NCBI GenBank assembly: GCA_002720485.1
Contig: PBIQ01000006.1
Location: forward strand, 1-35,007
DNA length: 35,007 nt
From: Acidimicrobiaceae bacterium
Lineage (GTDB): Bacteria; Actinomycetota; Acidimicrobiia; Acidimicrobiales; UBA8592
Reading direction: 5' to 3'
Below the pieces are notes generated by a model. It searched no databases. It was not told the DNA's origin and worked only from the letters and a program-made list of their open reading frames with translations. Positions within the stretch are counted from its first letter, which is position 1; every line of letters starts with the position of its first letter. Positions 17,587 to 26,107 of this stretch are shown here, piece by piece. The position numbers were made by a program, and so were the translations under genes.

Positions 17587-18174
17587 TCACCTATACAAGC
17601 CTTTTTGGTCAATGTAATCCCCAACAGAGTTCGGAACAAGGTGGTCTATAGGGTCTCCTGACTTTACAGCAGACCTTATAGCTTCTGACGAAACATCAAA
17701 TCTTGGACCGTCAAGAGTCACGAAGTTGAACTGCTTCTCAGCATCGGAAAAGTGAAAACCTGGGCGCCCTACCACAATAATTTCAGCGTATTGTTCTAGT
17801 TCGTCGGATCTTCGCCATGTAGACATTGTACTTGCATTATCAGCCCCGATGATTAATTCATACCGTGCTTCAGGATCCGCCTCACAGAGAGCTTCGAGGG
17901 TTTCTACTGTTACTGAATCACCACCGCGTTCAATCTCAATATTCGAGGCGTAGAAGCCATCAATTTCTTCTACAGCAAGCTCCACCATGGCCAACCGGTG
18001 AAATGAATCCAGCATTTCTTCTTCGGCTGCTTTTTGCCATTGTATATTTGCAACGACAAAAAGTACTTTATCTAATTGACGATTGGAGGCTACGAATTCA
18101 GCTATGCCGAGATGTCCTAAATGCGGTGGGTCAAAACTGCCTCCCAACACGCCGATTCTTTGTTTACTATCCAC
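17587..18174 (-). CDS. nadD: Nicotinate-nucleotide adenylyltransferase
   Basis: 195 residues with GVLGGSFDPPHLGHLGIAEF (the GSFDPxHxGH nucleotidyltransferase motif), a central LIIGADNASTMSTWRRSDEL, and near the C-terminus DVSSEAIRSAVKSGDP, which carries the SSTxIR-type motif. NadD adenylates nicotinate mononucleotide in NAD synthesis. The GTG start (18174) has no ribosome site; TATAGT lies 8 bp upstream (18183-18188), which points to a leaderless mRNA. It is divergent from the sigma factor across a 378-bp intergenic region. Confidence 0.95.
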   Translation of the reverse strand: MDSKQRIGVLGGSFDPPHLGHLGIAEFVASNRQLDKVLFVVANIQWQKAAEEEMLDSFHRLAMVELAVEEIDGFYASNIEIERGGDSVTVETLEALCEADPEARYELIIGADNASTMSTWRRSDELEQYAEIIVVGRPGFHFSDAEKQFNFVTLDGPRFDVSSEAIRSAVKSGDPIDHLVPNSVGDYIDQKGLYR

Positions 18175-18251
18175 TAAGACATACTATAAAGCAAGGATCA
18201 ATATCATAGGAAATACCTCTTTATCGCAACATAAATTTCCTTGATTTCTAG

Positions 18252-18269
18252 GGTATTTACGGTATTTAG
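18252..18269 (+). repeat. Tandem 9-bp repeat GGTATTTA(C/G)
   Basis: GGTATTTAC (18252-18260) is followed directly by GGTATTTAG (18261-18269). The same heptamer occurs inverted as AAATACC at 18211-18217, 34 bp away. Three copies of one motif in ~60 bp of AT-rich, noncoding DNA fit a regulator that binds repeated half-sites, though AT-rich chance repeats cannot be excluded. Confidence 0.4.
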
Positions 18270-18335
18270 GAAAAAAAATACGAAGAATGCTGGACATTTA
18301 GGAAGAATTCCATTATGGTTAATGTGCTTTTCACT

Positions 18336-18359
18336 AGGTCGATCCCTTGGGGTCGACCT
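18336..18359. repeat. Long near-perfect inverted repeat upstream of the sigma factor
   Basis: AGGTCGATCCC (18336-18346), TT, then GGGGTCGACCT (18349-18359): an 11-bp stem with a single G:U wobble (T18343 with G18352) and a 2-base spacer. It would form a strong hairpin in RNA, or a palindromic protein site in DNA. No U-tract follows on either strand, so it is not a normal intrinsic terminator. Confidence 0.6.
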
Positions 18360-18448
18360 GTCTTGCGACATAGTCTCAAGATATTTGTTAGGCAAACAAA
18401 ACAACTCTCAATAATTCACAGAGCACAGATCCCCCCGGTCCATGCGTT

Positions 18449-18472
18449 GTGGCACAGAGATCAAAGTGGCAC
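18449..18472 (+). repeat. GTGGCAC direct repeat at 17-bp spacing
   Basis: Two exact copies of GTGGCAC begin 17 bp apart (18449 and 18466), ~80 bp before the sigma factor start, and are followed by CTCGTTTTATACG. The place suits an activator site, or an alternative-sigma promoter with a -10-like TTATAC at 18479-18484. This is suggestive only. Confidence 0.35.
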
Positions 18473-18552
18473 CTCGTTTTATACGAATCTGCTTTGTTTT
18501 GATTCCCTAAGAACTAGTGAAAAAGCCAAACCCCCATCGAATGTGAGAAAAC

Positions 18553-19389
18553 ATGAGTGATTCAGTAGGTCAATATCTAAACGAAATAGGACTTGTCCCC
18601 TTGCTTACAGCTGCAGAAGAACGCGAACTCTCTCAGCTAATAGAAAAGGGTGTCGAGGCTCGAGAACGCTTAGCAGCTGGCGAAAAAGGCATCGAACTTA
18701 AGCGTGCCGACCGAAAAGCCGCAGAAGCAAAGGACCGATTTATCCGAGCAAACCTTCGTCTAGTTGTTAGTGTGGCAAGACGCTATCCCCTACCAGCTGG
18801 CATGGAACTCCTAGATCTCATTCAAGAAGGAAACCTCGGGTTAGAACACGCCGTCGACAAATTTGACTGGCGTAAAGGTTTCAAATTCTCCACATACGCT
18901 ACATTCTGGATTCGCCAAGCTATAGGCCGAGCCTTGGATCAAAAAGCCAGCTTAGTTAGGCTGCCCGGTGACCGCTCAGCTAGTTTGCGAGCTGCACTTC
19001 GACAGGTATCTGGCGATGGAGATGAATTAGATGAGGAACACGCCAGACTTCATCGACTAACTACGCCCACTTCACTCGACCGAACTATCGGCGATGATGA
19101 CAGCAATGAACTGGTTGACTTACTACCTGATTCCAACCCTGGTCCAGAACAATCAGTAATGGAGCAAGCCCGTGAAGTTATGGTAATCGACCTCTTAAAT
19201 GTTCTTGATGATCGAGCACGTTACGCTGTCGAACAACGATTTGGTCTTCAAGATGGACGCAAGCGAAGCTACCGAGAAGTAGGCGAAGAATTAGGGGTTA
19301 CAGCTGAAGCTGCCCGTCGTCTTGTAAAGCGTGCAGTAAATATGGTTCGTGAAAATGCCCCTAATCAAGTCGATATTGACGCAGCTTAA
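18553..19389 (+). CDS. Sigma-70 family RNA polymerase sigma factor (group 2-like)
   Basis: 278 residues. It begins at region 1.2 (DSVGQYLNEIGLVPLLTAAEERELSQLIEKG) with no region 1.1. Region 2 has FIRANLRLVVSVARRYPLPAGMELLDLIQEGNLGLE and FKFSTYATFWIRQAIGRAL (2.3-2.4, promoter melting and -10 reading). A region 3.0 segment LVRLPGDRSASLRAAL follows, and region 4.2 is RSYREVGEELGVTAEAARRLVKRAV, a helix-turn-helix for the -35. The core is RpoD-like, but the N-terminus and the acidic region 3 linker (DGDELDEEHARL) are short, so group 2 (SigB/HrdB-like paralogue) is the best fit rather than the primary factor. The ATG has only a weak GTGAGA upstream. It has a long, repeat-rich upstream region. Confidence 0.9.
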   Translation: MSDSVGQYLNEIGLVPLLTAAEERELSQLIEKGVEARERLAAGEKGIELKRADRKAAEAKDRFIRANLRLVVSVARRYPLPAGMELLDLIQEGNLGLEHAVDKFDWRKGFKFSTYATFWIRQAIGRALDQKASLVRLPGDRSASLRAALRQVSGDGDELDEEHARLHRLTTPTSLDRTIGDDDSNELVDLLPDSNPGPEQSVMEQAREVMVIDLLNVLDDRARYAVEQRFGLQDGRKRSYREVGEELGVTAEAARRLVKRAVNMVRENAPNQVDIDAA

Positions 19390-19458
19390 TTAAGGGCAAT
19401 CTTTACAGCCCTTGGAAAATAGCTTGCCTTCTCCCCTAGAAGACGAGAGGATATTAGT

Positions 19459-20817
19459 GTGCTAAAAGAATGGTCTCCGGAGTCTTGGCGTCGATACCCT
19501 GCTGAACAGCAGCCTGACTGGCCTGACGAAGAGCAGGTATCCGCTGTCCTTAAGGAAATATCAGAGTTGCCACCGCTAGTGTTCGCAGGTGAAGCTCGAA
19601 CACTTAGAGAACAATTAGCAGAGGTTTGCAACGGCAGAGCCCTTCTCCTGCAAGCTGGAGACTGCGCTGAATCGTTTGATGCTCTATCAGCAGATGCTAT
19701 CCGAGACAATCTAAAGGTTGTTTTACAGATGGCGGTTGCGCTGACGTATTCGACTGGCTTGCCCGTCGTGAAAGTCGGAAGAATGGCTGGCCAGTTTGCA
19801 AAACCAAGATCGAGCCCTACCGAAACACAAGATGATCTAGAGCTCCCCTCGTTTAGAGGGCACATCGTCAACGATCCAGATTTCAATGCTGGCTCACGAG
19901 AAGCCAACCCGAGGCGACTTCTTCAGGCTTATCACCAGAGCTCCTCGACCTTAAACCTTTTACGAGCATTTACTAGAGGAGGATTTGCAAACCTCGCCCA
20001 AGTTCACTCTTGGAATCAAGAATTCGTTGCTAGCAGTCCTGCCGGAGAGCACTATCGGGAGATCGCCGATGGAATAACCAATGCCCTAGCGTTCATGAAA
20101 GCATGCGGCGTAACATCACTCAATAACGCCGCATTGAACGAAGTGGACTTTTATACAAGCCATGAAGCTTTGTTATTAGGTTACGAAGAAGCCTTAACAC
20201 GCATCGACTCCACCTCTGGGAAATGGTATGACTGTTCAGCACATATGCTCTGGATTGGCGAACGGACCAGGCAAGTAGAGGGCGCCCATCTCGAGTTCCT
20301 TCGAGGGGTTGAGAATCCACTCGGGTGTAAAATAGGCCCTTCTGCGACGCCTGAAGATGTTTTAAAGATTTGCGAAGTACTCAATCCTAAGTCCATTCCT
20401 GGCCGATTAACCTTGATTTCTCGATTTGGTGCAGGAAATGTAGAAGATCGGCTACCCCCTATTGTTGATGCTGTTTCAACTGCCGGGCACCCTGTCGTCT
20501 GGGCTTGCGATCCCATGCATGGAAATACTTTCACCAGTTCTAGCGGCCATAAAACAAGGCATCTCGATGATGTCCTTGCCGAGCTAAGCCAATTTTTCTC
20601 TGTACACCAGTCGCTAGGAACTTGGGCGGGTGGTATTCATGTCGAGTTAACTGGCGGAAACGTAACTGAATGCTTAGGCGGTGCAGATGAATTGTCGGAT
20701 GACGTCCTCCACCAGAGATACGAAACAATGTGTGACCCACGATTAAACGCATCGCAGAGTTTAGAGTTAGCGTTTTTAGCAGCAGAGCAGTTACGTCAGA
20801 ACTATACCCTAAACTAA
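19459..20817 (+). CDS. aroG: Class II 3-deoxy-D-arabino-heptulosonate 7-phosphate (DAHP) synthase
   Basis: 452 residues, close to the 462 of the mycobacterial enzyme. It condenses phosphoenolpyruvate and erythrose 4-phosphate, the first step of the shikimate pathway. Class II motifs are seen: [11 protein letters not shown] (with the metal-binding Cys), [55 protein letters not shown] and the C-terminal [18 protein letters not shown]. The GTG start has AGAGGA 8 bp upstream (19445-19450). It follows the sigma factor by 69 bp, and its 3' end overlaps the VWA gene on the opposite strand by 9 bp. Confidence 0.96.
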   Translation: MLKEWSPESWRRYPAEQQPDWPDEEQVSAVLKEISELPPLVFAGEARTLREQLAEVCNGRALLLQAGDCAESFDALSADAIRDNLKVVLQMAVALTYSTGLPVVKVGRMAGQFAKPRSSPTETQDDLELPSFRGHIVNDPDFNAGSREANPRRLLQAYHQSSSTLNLLRAFTRGGFANLAQVHSWNQEFVASSPAGEHYREIADGITNALAFMKACGVTSLNNAALNEVDFYTSHEALLLGYEEALTRIDSTSGKWYDCSAHMLWIGERTRQVEGAHLEFLRGVENPLGCKIGPSATPEDVLKICEVLNPKSIPGRLTLISRFGAGNVEDRLPPIVDAVSTAGHPVVWACDPMHGNTFTSSSGHKTRHLDDVLAELSQFFSVHQSLGTWAGGIHVELTGGNVTECLGGADELSDDVLHQRYETMCDPRLNASQSLELAFLAAEQLRQNYTLN

Positions 20818-22281
20818 ATTCTCGACGAAAGATTCCAACTGTCGAAGGTTCCGAACTTCAAACGTCCCTTCACAATAGGCGCTATGTTCACTTACTATCG
20901 AATCACCTGTATCCCAATAGCTTCGTGGTTCGGGATTCAACCAAAAGACTTTTCTTGCTTTCGATTCAATTTCTTTTATGACCCATGACTGCGAAGCGTG
21001 GTAATTGTTCCTAGCATCTCCAAGAATCATTACTGTTGTTTTGGGACCTACGTCTTTACCGTATCTCTCGTTAAAGACCTCGAAAGCATGTCCATAGTCA
21101 GAGTGCCCATCAACCCAGATCACGTCCGCTTCGGTGTTGACACGATGGATAGCAGCAGTAATATCGTCCACTCCTTCAAAGTATTGTGTCACTTCATCGA
21201 TTCCATCGATAAACACAAATGACCGCACCTTAGAGAACTGGCTGTTAAGGGCGTAAACAAGATGTAAAGTAAAGCGTGCAAATGCCGCGACCGAACCTGA
21301 AATGTCAGCAATCACCATTATTTCCGGTTTAGCTGGTTTAGGAAATTTGAATTTCGGTTCTGCAGGAACGCCCCCATACGAGAGCGAATGTCGAACAGTG
21401 TTTCGAAAGTCGAGAGGCCCTTTTCTTCCATGTCGCCTTTTCCTCGCTAAACGAGCCGCTAATTTCCTCGTCAATGGCCAAATAGCACGCTTTAAAGCAA
21501 CCATTTCTTCCCTGCTTGCGTGCATAAAATCAACGTCCTCGGGCAAAGGCTTTCTCAATGTTTTAGCCATCGCCTCTACGCCACGGTCCGCTACAAGACG
21601 TCTTCTGATTTCTGCTTCGATTTGCTTTTTCAGCTCTTCAATTCTGTGTTCATACTCGTCTTTGAGTAAGCGTCGGTTGAGGGAATCAAGTTCAGCATTT
21701 TCCAATTCAGCCTCTTTGAGCATACGTTCAAGAACCCCTTCAAGATCTAAATTACGCAGAGTTCGATACAGATAATATGTGCCGCCAACTGGCCTTCCCG
21801 GTTCCATACCTGCAAAACGCTGAACAGCCACTCGTGAGACTGCACGCATCAGGTTCTGATCAGAGTTCATAAGAGATCTATACAGCATCTCAGCGAGCTG
21901 TTCTTGAGTTAGCCCTTCTTGTCCCCCACCCTGGCCTGGCATTTGTCCGAGCTGTTGTTCATTATCCGAGGCTACGGAATCTTCTGAAGCGGCATCTTCT
22001 AGATCTTCACCCGACAAGGTGTACTCTTCTCCCCGAAGGGAGAAATACACTTCGAAGACTGTTTCAAATGCCCTCCAGTGTGCATGGTTTTTGACCAATG
22101 TCGCCGCTAATGCATACTTGAATGCTTCTCGATCTTCTATAGGTATATGCTTAACGGCTGCTACTGCATCCAAGTTCTCCGTTAGGCTAACCGGAAGTCC
22201 TGCCTGTCGTAGCTCGACTATAAACCCATTAAGTAATTCCAGTAACGGCGACGCCGTTGGAGTTAAGTCCAACTTATCCAT
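20809..22281 (-). CDS. VWA-domain protein, CoxE-like
   Basis: About 490 residues from the ATG at 22281, which overlaps the MoxR stop (ATGGATAA); a TTG at 22296 is the alternative. Residues ~1-90 are helical. A Gln/Gly-rich linker ([12 protein letters not shown]) and a charged helical middle (res ~150-290) follow. The C-terminal von Willebrand A domain starts at [16 protein letters not shown], where DxSGS is the MIDAS metal site. It has [17 protein letters not shown] and [12 protein letters not shown], then [15 protein letters not shown]. It pairs with the MoxR ATPase just upstream, as in CoxD/CoxE pairs that insert metals or mature enzymes. No carbon monoxide dehydrogenase or other client is in the window, so the client is unknown. 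Confidence 0.88.
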   Translation of the reverse strand: MDKLDLTPTASPLLELLNGFIVELRQAGLPVSLTENLDAVAAVKHIPIEDREAFKYALAATLVKNHAHWRAFETVFEVYFSLRGEEYTLSGEDLEDAASEDSVASDNEQQLGQMPGQGGGQEGLTQEQLAEMLYRSLMNSDQNLMRAVSRVAVQRFAGMEPGRPVGGTYYLYRTLRNLDLEGVLERMLKEAELENAELDSLNRRLLKDEYEHRIEELKKQIEAEIRRRLVADRGVEAMAKTLRKPLPEDVDFMHASREEMVALKRAIWPLTRKLAARLARKRRHGRKGPLDFRNTVRHSLSYGGVPAEPKFKFPKPAKPEIMVIADISGSVAAFARFTLHLVYALNSQFSKVRSFVFIDGIDEVTQYFEGVDDITAAIHRVNTEADVIWVDGHSDYGHAFEVFNERYGKDVGPKTTVMILGDARNNYHASQSWVIKEIESKARKVFWLNPEPRSYWDTGDSIVSEHSAYCEGTFEVRNLRQLESFVENLV

Positions 22282-23179
22282 CGCTACTTTGGTCAATGTT
22301 TAAAGATTCATCGGTAGCAAATTCTTTGACCGTTTTTTCAATGTCTGATCGGTATTTTAAGAGAATATTGACAGTATCTGTAGCAGTTTTCGCGTCAATA
22401 TGGTCCACTCCGAGGTGCACGAGGGTTCTCGCCCAATCCAATGTCTCTGAAACTGAAGGGGCTTTCTTTAGATCTAATTGGCGGACAGATCTTACTACTC
22501 GCGCAATCTGGTCAGAAAGCGCCTCATTGATATCAGGTACTTTAGTTAGAATTATTTCTCTTTCGCGTTCAAGATCTGGGTAATCGATATGCAGGAATAG
22601 ACATCTCCGTTTTAATGCTTCGGAAAGCTCTCGAGTGTTATTTGAAGTTAGAAACACTAAGGGGATCTGCCGAGCAGTTACAGTACCTAATTCTGGTATA
22701 GAAACTTGATAATCAGAAAGGATTTCAAGCAATAGGGCTTCTGTCTCTATCTCTACTCGGTCTACTTCATCAATTAGCAGAACAACTGGGTCTTCACTTT
22801 GAATCGCCTCTAGAAGAGGGCGAGTTAACAAGAATTCATCAGAGAAAATATCATCTTCTATTTCTTCCCACGATCCATCTCCAGTTAGGTTCCGTTCTGC
22901 TTGAATCCTGAGTAATTGTTTCTTGTAGTTCCATTCATACAATGCCTTTGATTCGTCCAATCCTTCGTAGCATTGCAGTCGTATAAGTCGGGCGCCACTC
23001 ATTTCAGCTACGCTCTTCGCTAATTGTGTTTTTCCGGTTCCAGCGGGACCTTCAACTAGGACGGGTTTCTGTAGACGATCACTTAGATAGACGACACCAG
23101 CGATACCTTCGTCAGCGAGGTAGGAAACTTTCTTTAAATTGGATCGGACTTCTGGGACATCATTGAATCTATAGGTCAT
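22274..23179 (-). CDS. MoxR-family AAA+ ATPase (CoxD-like)
   Basis: About 301 residues from the ATG at 23179 (MTYRFNDVPEV); a TTG at 23227 lies inside the upstream palindrome and is less likely. Walker A is GPAGTGKTQLAKS (res ~43-55), Walker B VVLLIDEVDR, sensor 1 LVFLTSNNTRELSEALKRRC, and the C-terminal lid holds PSVSETLDWARTL. MoxR ATPases act as chaperones for maturation of partner enzymes, usually with a VWA protein, here the gene directly downstream with an 8-bp overlap. No clear ribosome site is seen before the ATG. The promoter is probably in the palindrome region shared with murJ. Confidence 0.93.
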   Translation of the reverse strand: MTYRFNDVPEVRSNLKKVSYLADEGIAGVVYLSDRLQKPVLVEGPAGTGKTQLAKSVAEMSGARLIRLQCYEGLDESKALYEWNYKKQLLRIQAERNLTGDGSWEEIEDDIFSDEFLLTRPLLEAIQSEDPVVLLIDEVDRVEIETEALLLEILSDYQVSIPELGTVTARQIPLVFLTSNNTRELSEALKRRCLFLHIDYPDLEREREIILTKVPDINEALSDQIARVVRSVRQLDLKKAPSVSETLDWARTLVHLGVDHIDAKTATDTVNILLKYRSDIEKTVKEFATDESLNIDQSSDG

Positions 23180-23220
23180 AATTTTGAGAGAAGAGGGGGT
23201 AAAGGGGCTGATACGAACTG

Positions 23221-23236
23221 TAGTCAATATTGACTA
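23221..23236. promoter_or_regulatory. Perfect 16-bp palindrome in the moxR/murJ divergent promoter region
   Basis: TAGTCAATATTGACTA is its own reverse complement. It contains TTGACT on both strands (23230-23235 on +, 23222-23227 on -), each a -35-like hexamer. On the + strand, TAGAAA follows at 23253-23258 with a 17-bp spacer, a fair -10 for murJ. On the - strand the -10 match is poor. A repressor or activator bound here could control both genes. Confidence 0.55.
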
Positions 23237-23284
23237 TATGTTAGGTTATCCATAGAAAGACCCATAACGGGTACGCTTAGACAT

Positions 23285-24958
23285 GTGAATGTAAATAAAT
23301 CAGATGCCGGTGATGCTCAGGTAAGTGGTAGGGCTGCCTTGCTTGTTGGTGCTGGAGTAACCCTATCGCGGCTATCCGGCCTGATTCGCGAGCTTGTCCT
23401 TGCCGGTCTCCTCGGGACACGTATAGCTGCTGATGCCTTTAAAGCAGCACTGCAGATTCCTGGACTGCTCCAGAATATCTTGGGAGAAGGGACTTTATCT
23501 GCATCATTCGTCCCTGTTTATAGCCAATTAGTCGATGAAGATAGCCAAGGAGAACATGACGCAGGGGTGGTTGCTGGAGTCGTCCTTTCAGTGCTTGCGT
23601 TGTTAACAGGTGTTGTAGTTTTCATCGGAATAATTGCCGCACGGCCGATCACGAAGCTTCTTTTGCCGGTTCTACCGGACGCAACATTTGAGCTAACTGT
23701 TGATCTGGTTCGTGTTATGTGGGCTGGTTTGGGTTTTATTGTTTTATCCGCTTGGTGCCTTGGAGTGCTCAATTCCCATCGGAAATTCTTTCTATCCTTT
23801 GCAGCACCAATTGCATGGAACGCAGCTCAAATTTTTCTCGCTGTTTTTGCTTGGGTCAATAATTGGGACGATACAGAAATAGCTAAGGCGGCAGCGTGGG
23901 GCGTGCTACTCGGCGGCTTTCTCCAGTTCGCTATCCAGCTTCCAGCTGTCTTTAAGGTCGCTCCGTCCATTCGTGCAAGTTTCCGTATTCGACTCAAGCC
24001 TGTTCAAGATATTTTTGGGAGATTCACTCCAGCCCTTTTAGGCCGGGGAGTTATTCAACTATCAGCATTTTTCGATCTGTTCCTTGCCGGTTTCTTAGCA
24101 GCTGGAGCATTTGCAGGGCTGTCAATAGCCCAGATTATCTACCTTTTACCTATAGGTATTTTCGCTATGTCTATTGTTTCGGCTGACCTTCCTGAGCTTT
24201 CTCGAGACCAAGAAAATACTTCCAAAGTGATAAATCGTATTGCAGTAAGTCAAGAGAGAATCACATTCTACGTAGCATTTTCGGCAGTGGCATTTTTCTC
24301 AATAGGAAAGCCGCTGATCGGAGCTCTCTTTGAGCGAGGCAATTTCACTGAAGAAGATACCTTGTTTGTTTGGCTTATTTTATGCGCCTACAGTTTTGGG
24401 CTCTTTACTTCTAGCATCAGCCGACTTTACCAAAATGCTTGTTATGCAGCTGGAGATACTAAGGGGCCAGCAAAATTCGCTGCTGTTAGAGTCTTGGTTT
24501 CAGGAGCGATAGGTGTGATTTTAATGTTCCAGTTCGACCGTTTCGCAATCGATGTCAATGAGGTTATCAAGATAGGCAATCTACCAGCATTTTCACCACT
24601 GCCGGAGTCTATCCGCTCAGATGACTTGGGGCCCCAAGCATTGGGGGCTGTAGGCCTTGCTCTAGGTAGCGCCTGTGGGTCTTGGGTAGAGTATTCTCGG
24701 CTCAAGAAACGGATGGCTAGTCTCCTACCCTCTTCGTTCAAGTTGCAAAGTCCACTCGTGAAACTCTTCATACCTCTACTAGTCGCTGGTTCCGTCGGTG
24801 CAGTTCTTGCTTGGACTCTTAATGACATCCACAACTTGATACTTGGACCGTCTCTTCTTGCGATAACCGGCATACTTTATGTCTACTTGTCGTATCTATC
24901 AGGATCTGAAACAGCAAGAGAGGTATTACGTGTTACCAAATTTCGCCGGAAACTTTAA
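23285..24958 (+). CDS. murJ: Lipid II flippase MurJ (MviN family)
   Basis: 557 residues, GTG start. A MATE-like polytopic membrane protein with about 14 hydrophobic segments. The N-terminus has the family pattern GAGVTLSRLSGLIRELVLAGLLG, ADAFKAALQIPGLLQNILGEGTLSASFVPVYSQ. Other marks are LFERGNFTEEDT and SRLYQNACYAAGDTKGP. MurJ moves lipid II across the membrane for peptidoglycan synthesis. It has no obvious cytoplasmic extension such as the kinase-like tail of mycobacterial MurJ. There is no ribosome site; transcription probably starts at the palindromic promoter 50-60 bp upstream. Its stop codon overlaps that of proB in a shared TTAA (24955-24958). Confidence 0.93.
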   Translation: MNVNKSDAGDAQVSGRAALLVGAGVTLSRLSGLIRELVLAGLLGTRIAADAFKAALQIPGLLQNILGEGTLSASFVPVYSQLVDEDSQGEHDAGVVAGVVLSVLALLTGVVVFIGIIAARPITKLLLPVLPDATFELTVDLVRVMWAGLGFIVLSAWCLGVLNSHRKFFLSFAAPIAWNAAQIFLAVFAWVNNWDDTEIAKAAAWGVLLGGFLQFAIQLPAVFKVAPSIRASFRIRLKPVQDIFGRFTPALLGRGVIQLSAFFDLFLAGFLAAGAFAGLSIAQIIYLLPIGIFAMSIVSADLPELSRDQENTSKVINRIAVSQERITFYVAFSAVAFFSIGKPLIGALFERGNFTEEDTLFVWLILCAYSFGLFTSSISRLYQNACYAAGDTKGPAKFAAVRVLVSGAIGVILMFQFDRFAIDVNEVIKIGNLPAFSPLPESIRSDDLGPQALGAVGLALGSACGSWVEYSRLKKRMASLLPSSFKLQSPLVKLFIPLLVAGSVGAVLAWTLNDIHNLILGPSLLAITGILYVYLSYLSGSETAREVLRVTKFRRKL

Positions 24959-26055
24959 CTAGTCGGGGAAGCTATCAAAACCAGATCGTCTCGATGAATA
25001 ACTTCCTCTGGAGATCCTTGTGATTGATCTCTGGTGGGTATACCTAGCAGGGGTGCAAGATCACCGGAACCAATTGAGCAAAGACCACGGGCTATGTGGT
25101 TTCCTTCAGTATTCATAACTGAAACTGCTTCACCACTCGACCATTCTCCGGAGATACGCAGGACCCCGACAGCCAATAAGGACCCTCCTTTGTTTACAAG
25201 AGCCTCTTCGGCGCCTTGATCAATTTGAAGTGTGCCGTTCGGCTCTAGAGCAAATGCTATCCAAAGCTTCTTTGCTGATAGCTTCTGTGGGTTTGGCCGA
25301 ACAATGGTGCCTGTATTTGGCTGCTCACTTAGAGCATCAATAACAACTCTCTCACGTTCTGCTGAGGCGATAGTTGTTGTAACACCTGACCACGCCGCCA
25401 TACGAGCAGCAGCTAATTTTGAACTCATTCCCCCGCTTCCCTGAGCTCCTTCTGACTTCCCCAATACAGCTGTCAATTCGGTCGTAGAGTTGATCTCAGG
25501 GATGAGGATTGCGTCCTCATCTATATGCGGATCTGCAGAATAAATACCTTCTGTGTCAGTGAGGATAATGAGCTTTTCGGCATTTACAAGATGAGCCAGC
25601 AGAGCAGCTATGCGGTCATTGTCCCCCCATCTTATAGCATCATCTGCGACAGCATCGTTCTCATTAACTATCGGGACGATTCCAGCCTCTAATAAAGATT
25701 GAAGCGTGGACCTAGCATGAAGATAGCGGGACCTGACAAAAAAATCATCGGGGGCGAGAAGAAGCTGGCCGCATTCTAAATTATGTCGCCCTAGTTCCTC
25801 CCCATATATTGCCATGAGTTTAGGCTGTCCAATAGCAGAAGCAGCTTGAAGAATACGGGAATCGTCAGGCCGTTCGGTGTGATGGCCTAAAGCTGGTAAC
25901 CCAACTCCAATAGCCCCGCTACTCACTAAAATAATGTCTCTGTATGCTTCTCGAACTTCAGCAACTTCATCGCATAGCTTTGCGATTGCTTCTCGTTTAA
26001 TTGATCCGTCTGTTTTCGTTAACGACGAAGTTCCTATTTTTACGACAACTGTCAC
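24955..26055 (-). CDS. proB: Glutamate 5-kinase
   Basis: 366 residues with both domains: an amino acid kinase domain (VVVKIGTSSLTKTDGS at the N-terminus, VSSGAIGVGLPALG, IVNENDAVADDAIRWGDNDRIAALLAHL, GSGGMSSKLAAARMA) and a C-terminal PUA domain (res ~270-350, ending with RDDLVLI). It makes glutamyl 5-phosphate in proline synthesis. The GTG start has no ribosome site; GACAAT lies 6 bp upstream (26062-26067), so the gene may be leaderless. It follows obgE with a 52-bp gap, the common obgE-proB order; proA is not in the window. Confidence 0.96.
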   Translation of the reverse strand: MTVVVKIGTSSLTKTDGSIKREAIAKLCDEVAEVREAYRDIILVSSGAIGVGLPALGHHTERPDDSRILQAASAIGQPKLMAIYGEELGRHNLECGQLLLAPDDFFVRSRYLHARSTLQSLLEAGIVPIVNENDAVADDAIRWGDNDRIAALLAHLVNAEKLIILTDTEGIYSADPHIDEDAILIPEINSTTELTAVLGKSEGAQGSGGMSSKLAAARMAAWSGVTTTIASAERERVVIDALSEQPNTGTIVRPNPQKLSAKKLWIAFALEPNGTLQIDQGAEEALVNKGGSLLAVGVLRISGEWSSGEAVSVMNTEGNHIARGLCSIGSGDLAPLLGIPTRDQSQGSPEEVIHRDDLVLIASPTS

Positions 26056-26107
26056 TTTTCTATTGTCGCAGCATCGCGCTAGAAATTCTTGGATTTACCT
26101 CGAGTAA

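Larger units (their letters stand above)
18175..18552. promoter_or_regulatory. 378-bp divergent intergenic region, nadD / sigma factor
   Basis: No supported gene lies here. An 81-codon + frame starting at 18315 overlaps the sigma gene start and looks like no protein. From left to right it holds: TATAGT (18183-18188) for nadD; AAATACC (18211-18217) facing two tandem GGTATTTAC/G units (18252-18269); a run of eight A's (18271-18278); a near-perfect long dyad (18336-18359); a TTTGTT/AACAAA dyad (18384-18400); and a GTGGCAC direct repeat at 17-bp spacing (18449-18472), followed by TTTTATAC. It probably holds the promoters of both flanking genes and several binding sites for regulators. Confidence 0.6.

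Noticed and set aside
17580-17639. Longer N-terminus of the LytR_C protein
   Set aside because: It would overlap nadD by 53 bp; a TTG with a well-placed AGGTGA gives a normal KK-plus-membrane-anchor start.
18336-18359. Long dyad as an intrinsic terminator
   Set aside because: No run of T's follows on either strand, and it lies between divergent genes, where no transcript needs to end.
18315-18560. 81-codon + strand frame before the sigma factor
   Set aside because: It overlaps the sigma start in another frame, has no ribosome site and its product looks like no protein; the bases are better explained as regulatory DNA.
19390-19410. GGGC/GCCC dyad after the sigma factor as a terminator
   Set aside because: The stem is only 4 bp with a 10-base loop and no U-tract.
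19386-19907. 173-codon - strand frame opposite the DAHP synthase gene
   Set aside because: It is antisense to a well-supported enzyme gene and its residues show only Ser/Arg-rich shadow composition.
21302-21775. 157-codon + strand frame opposite the VWA gene
   Set aside because: It mirrors a strongly supported gene, is Ser/Arg-rich and lacks any domain pattern.
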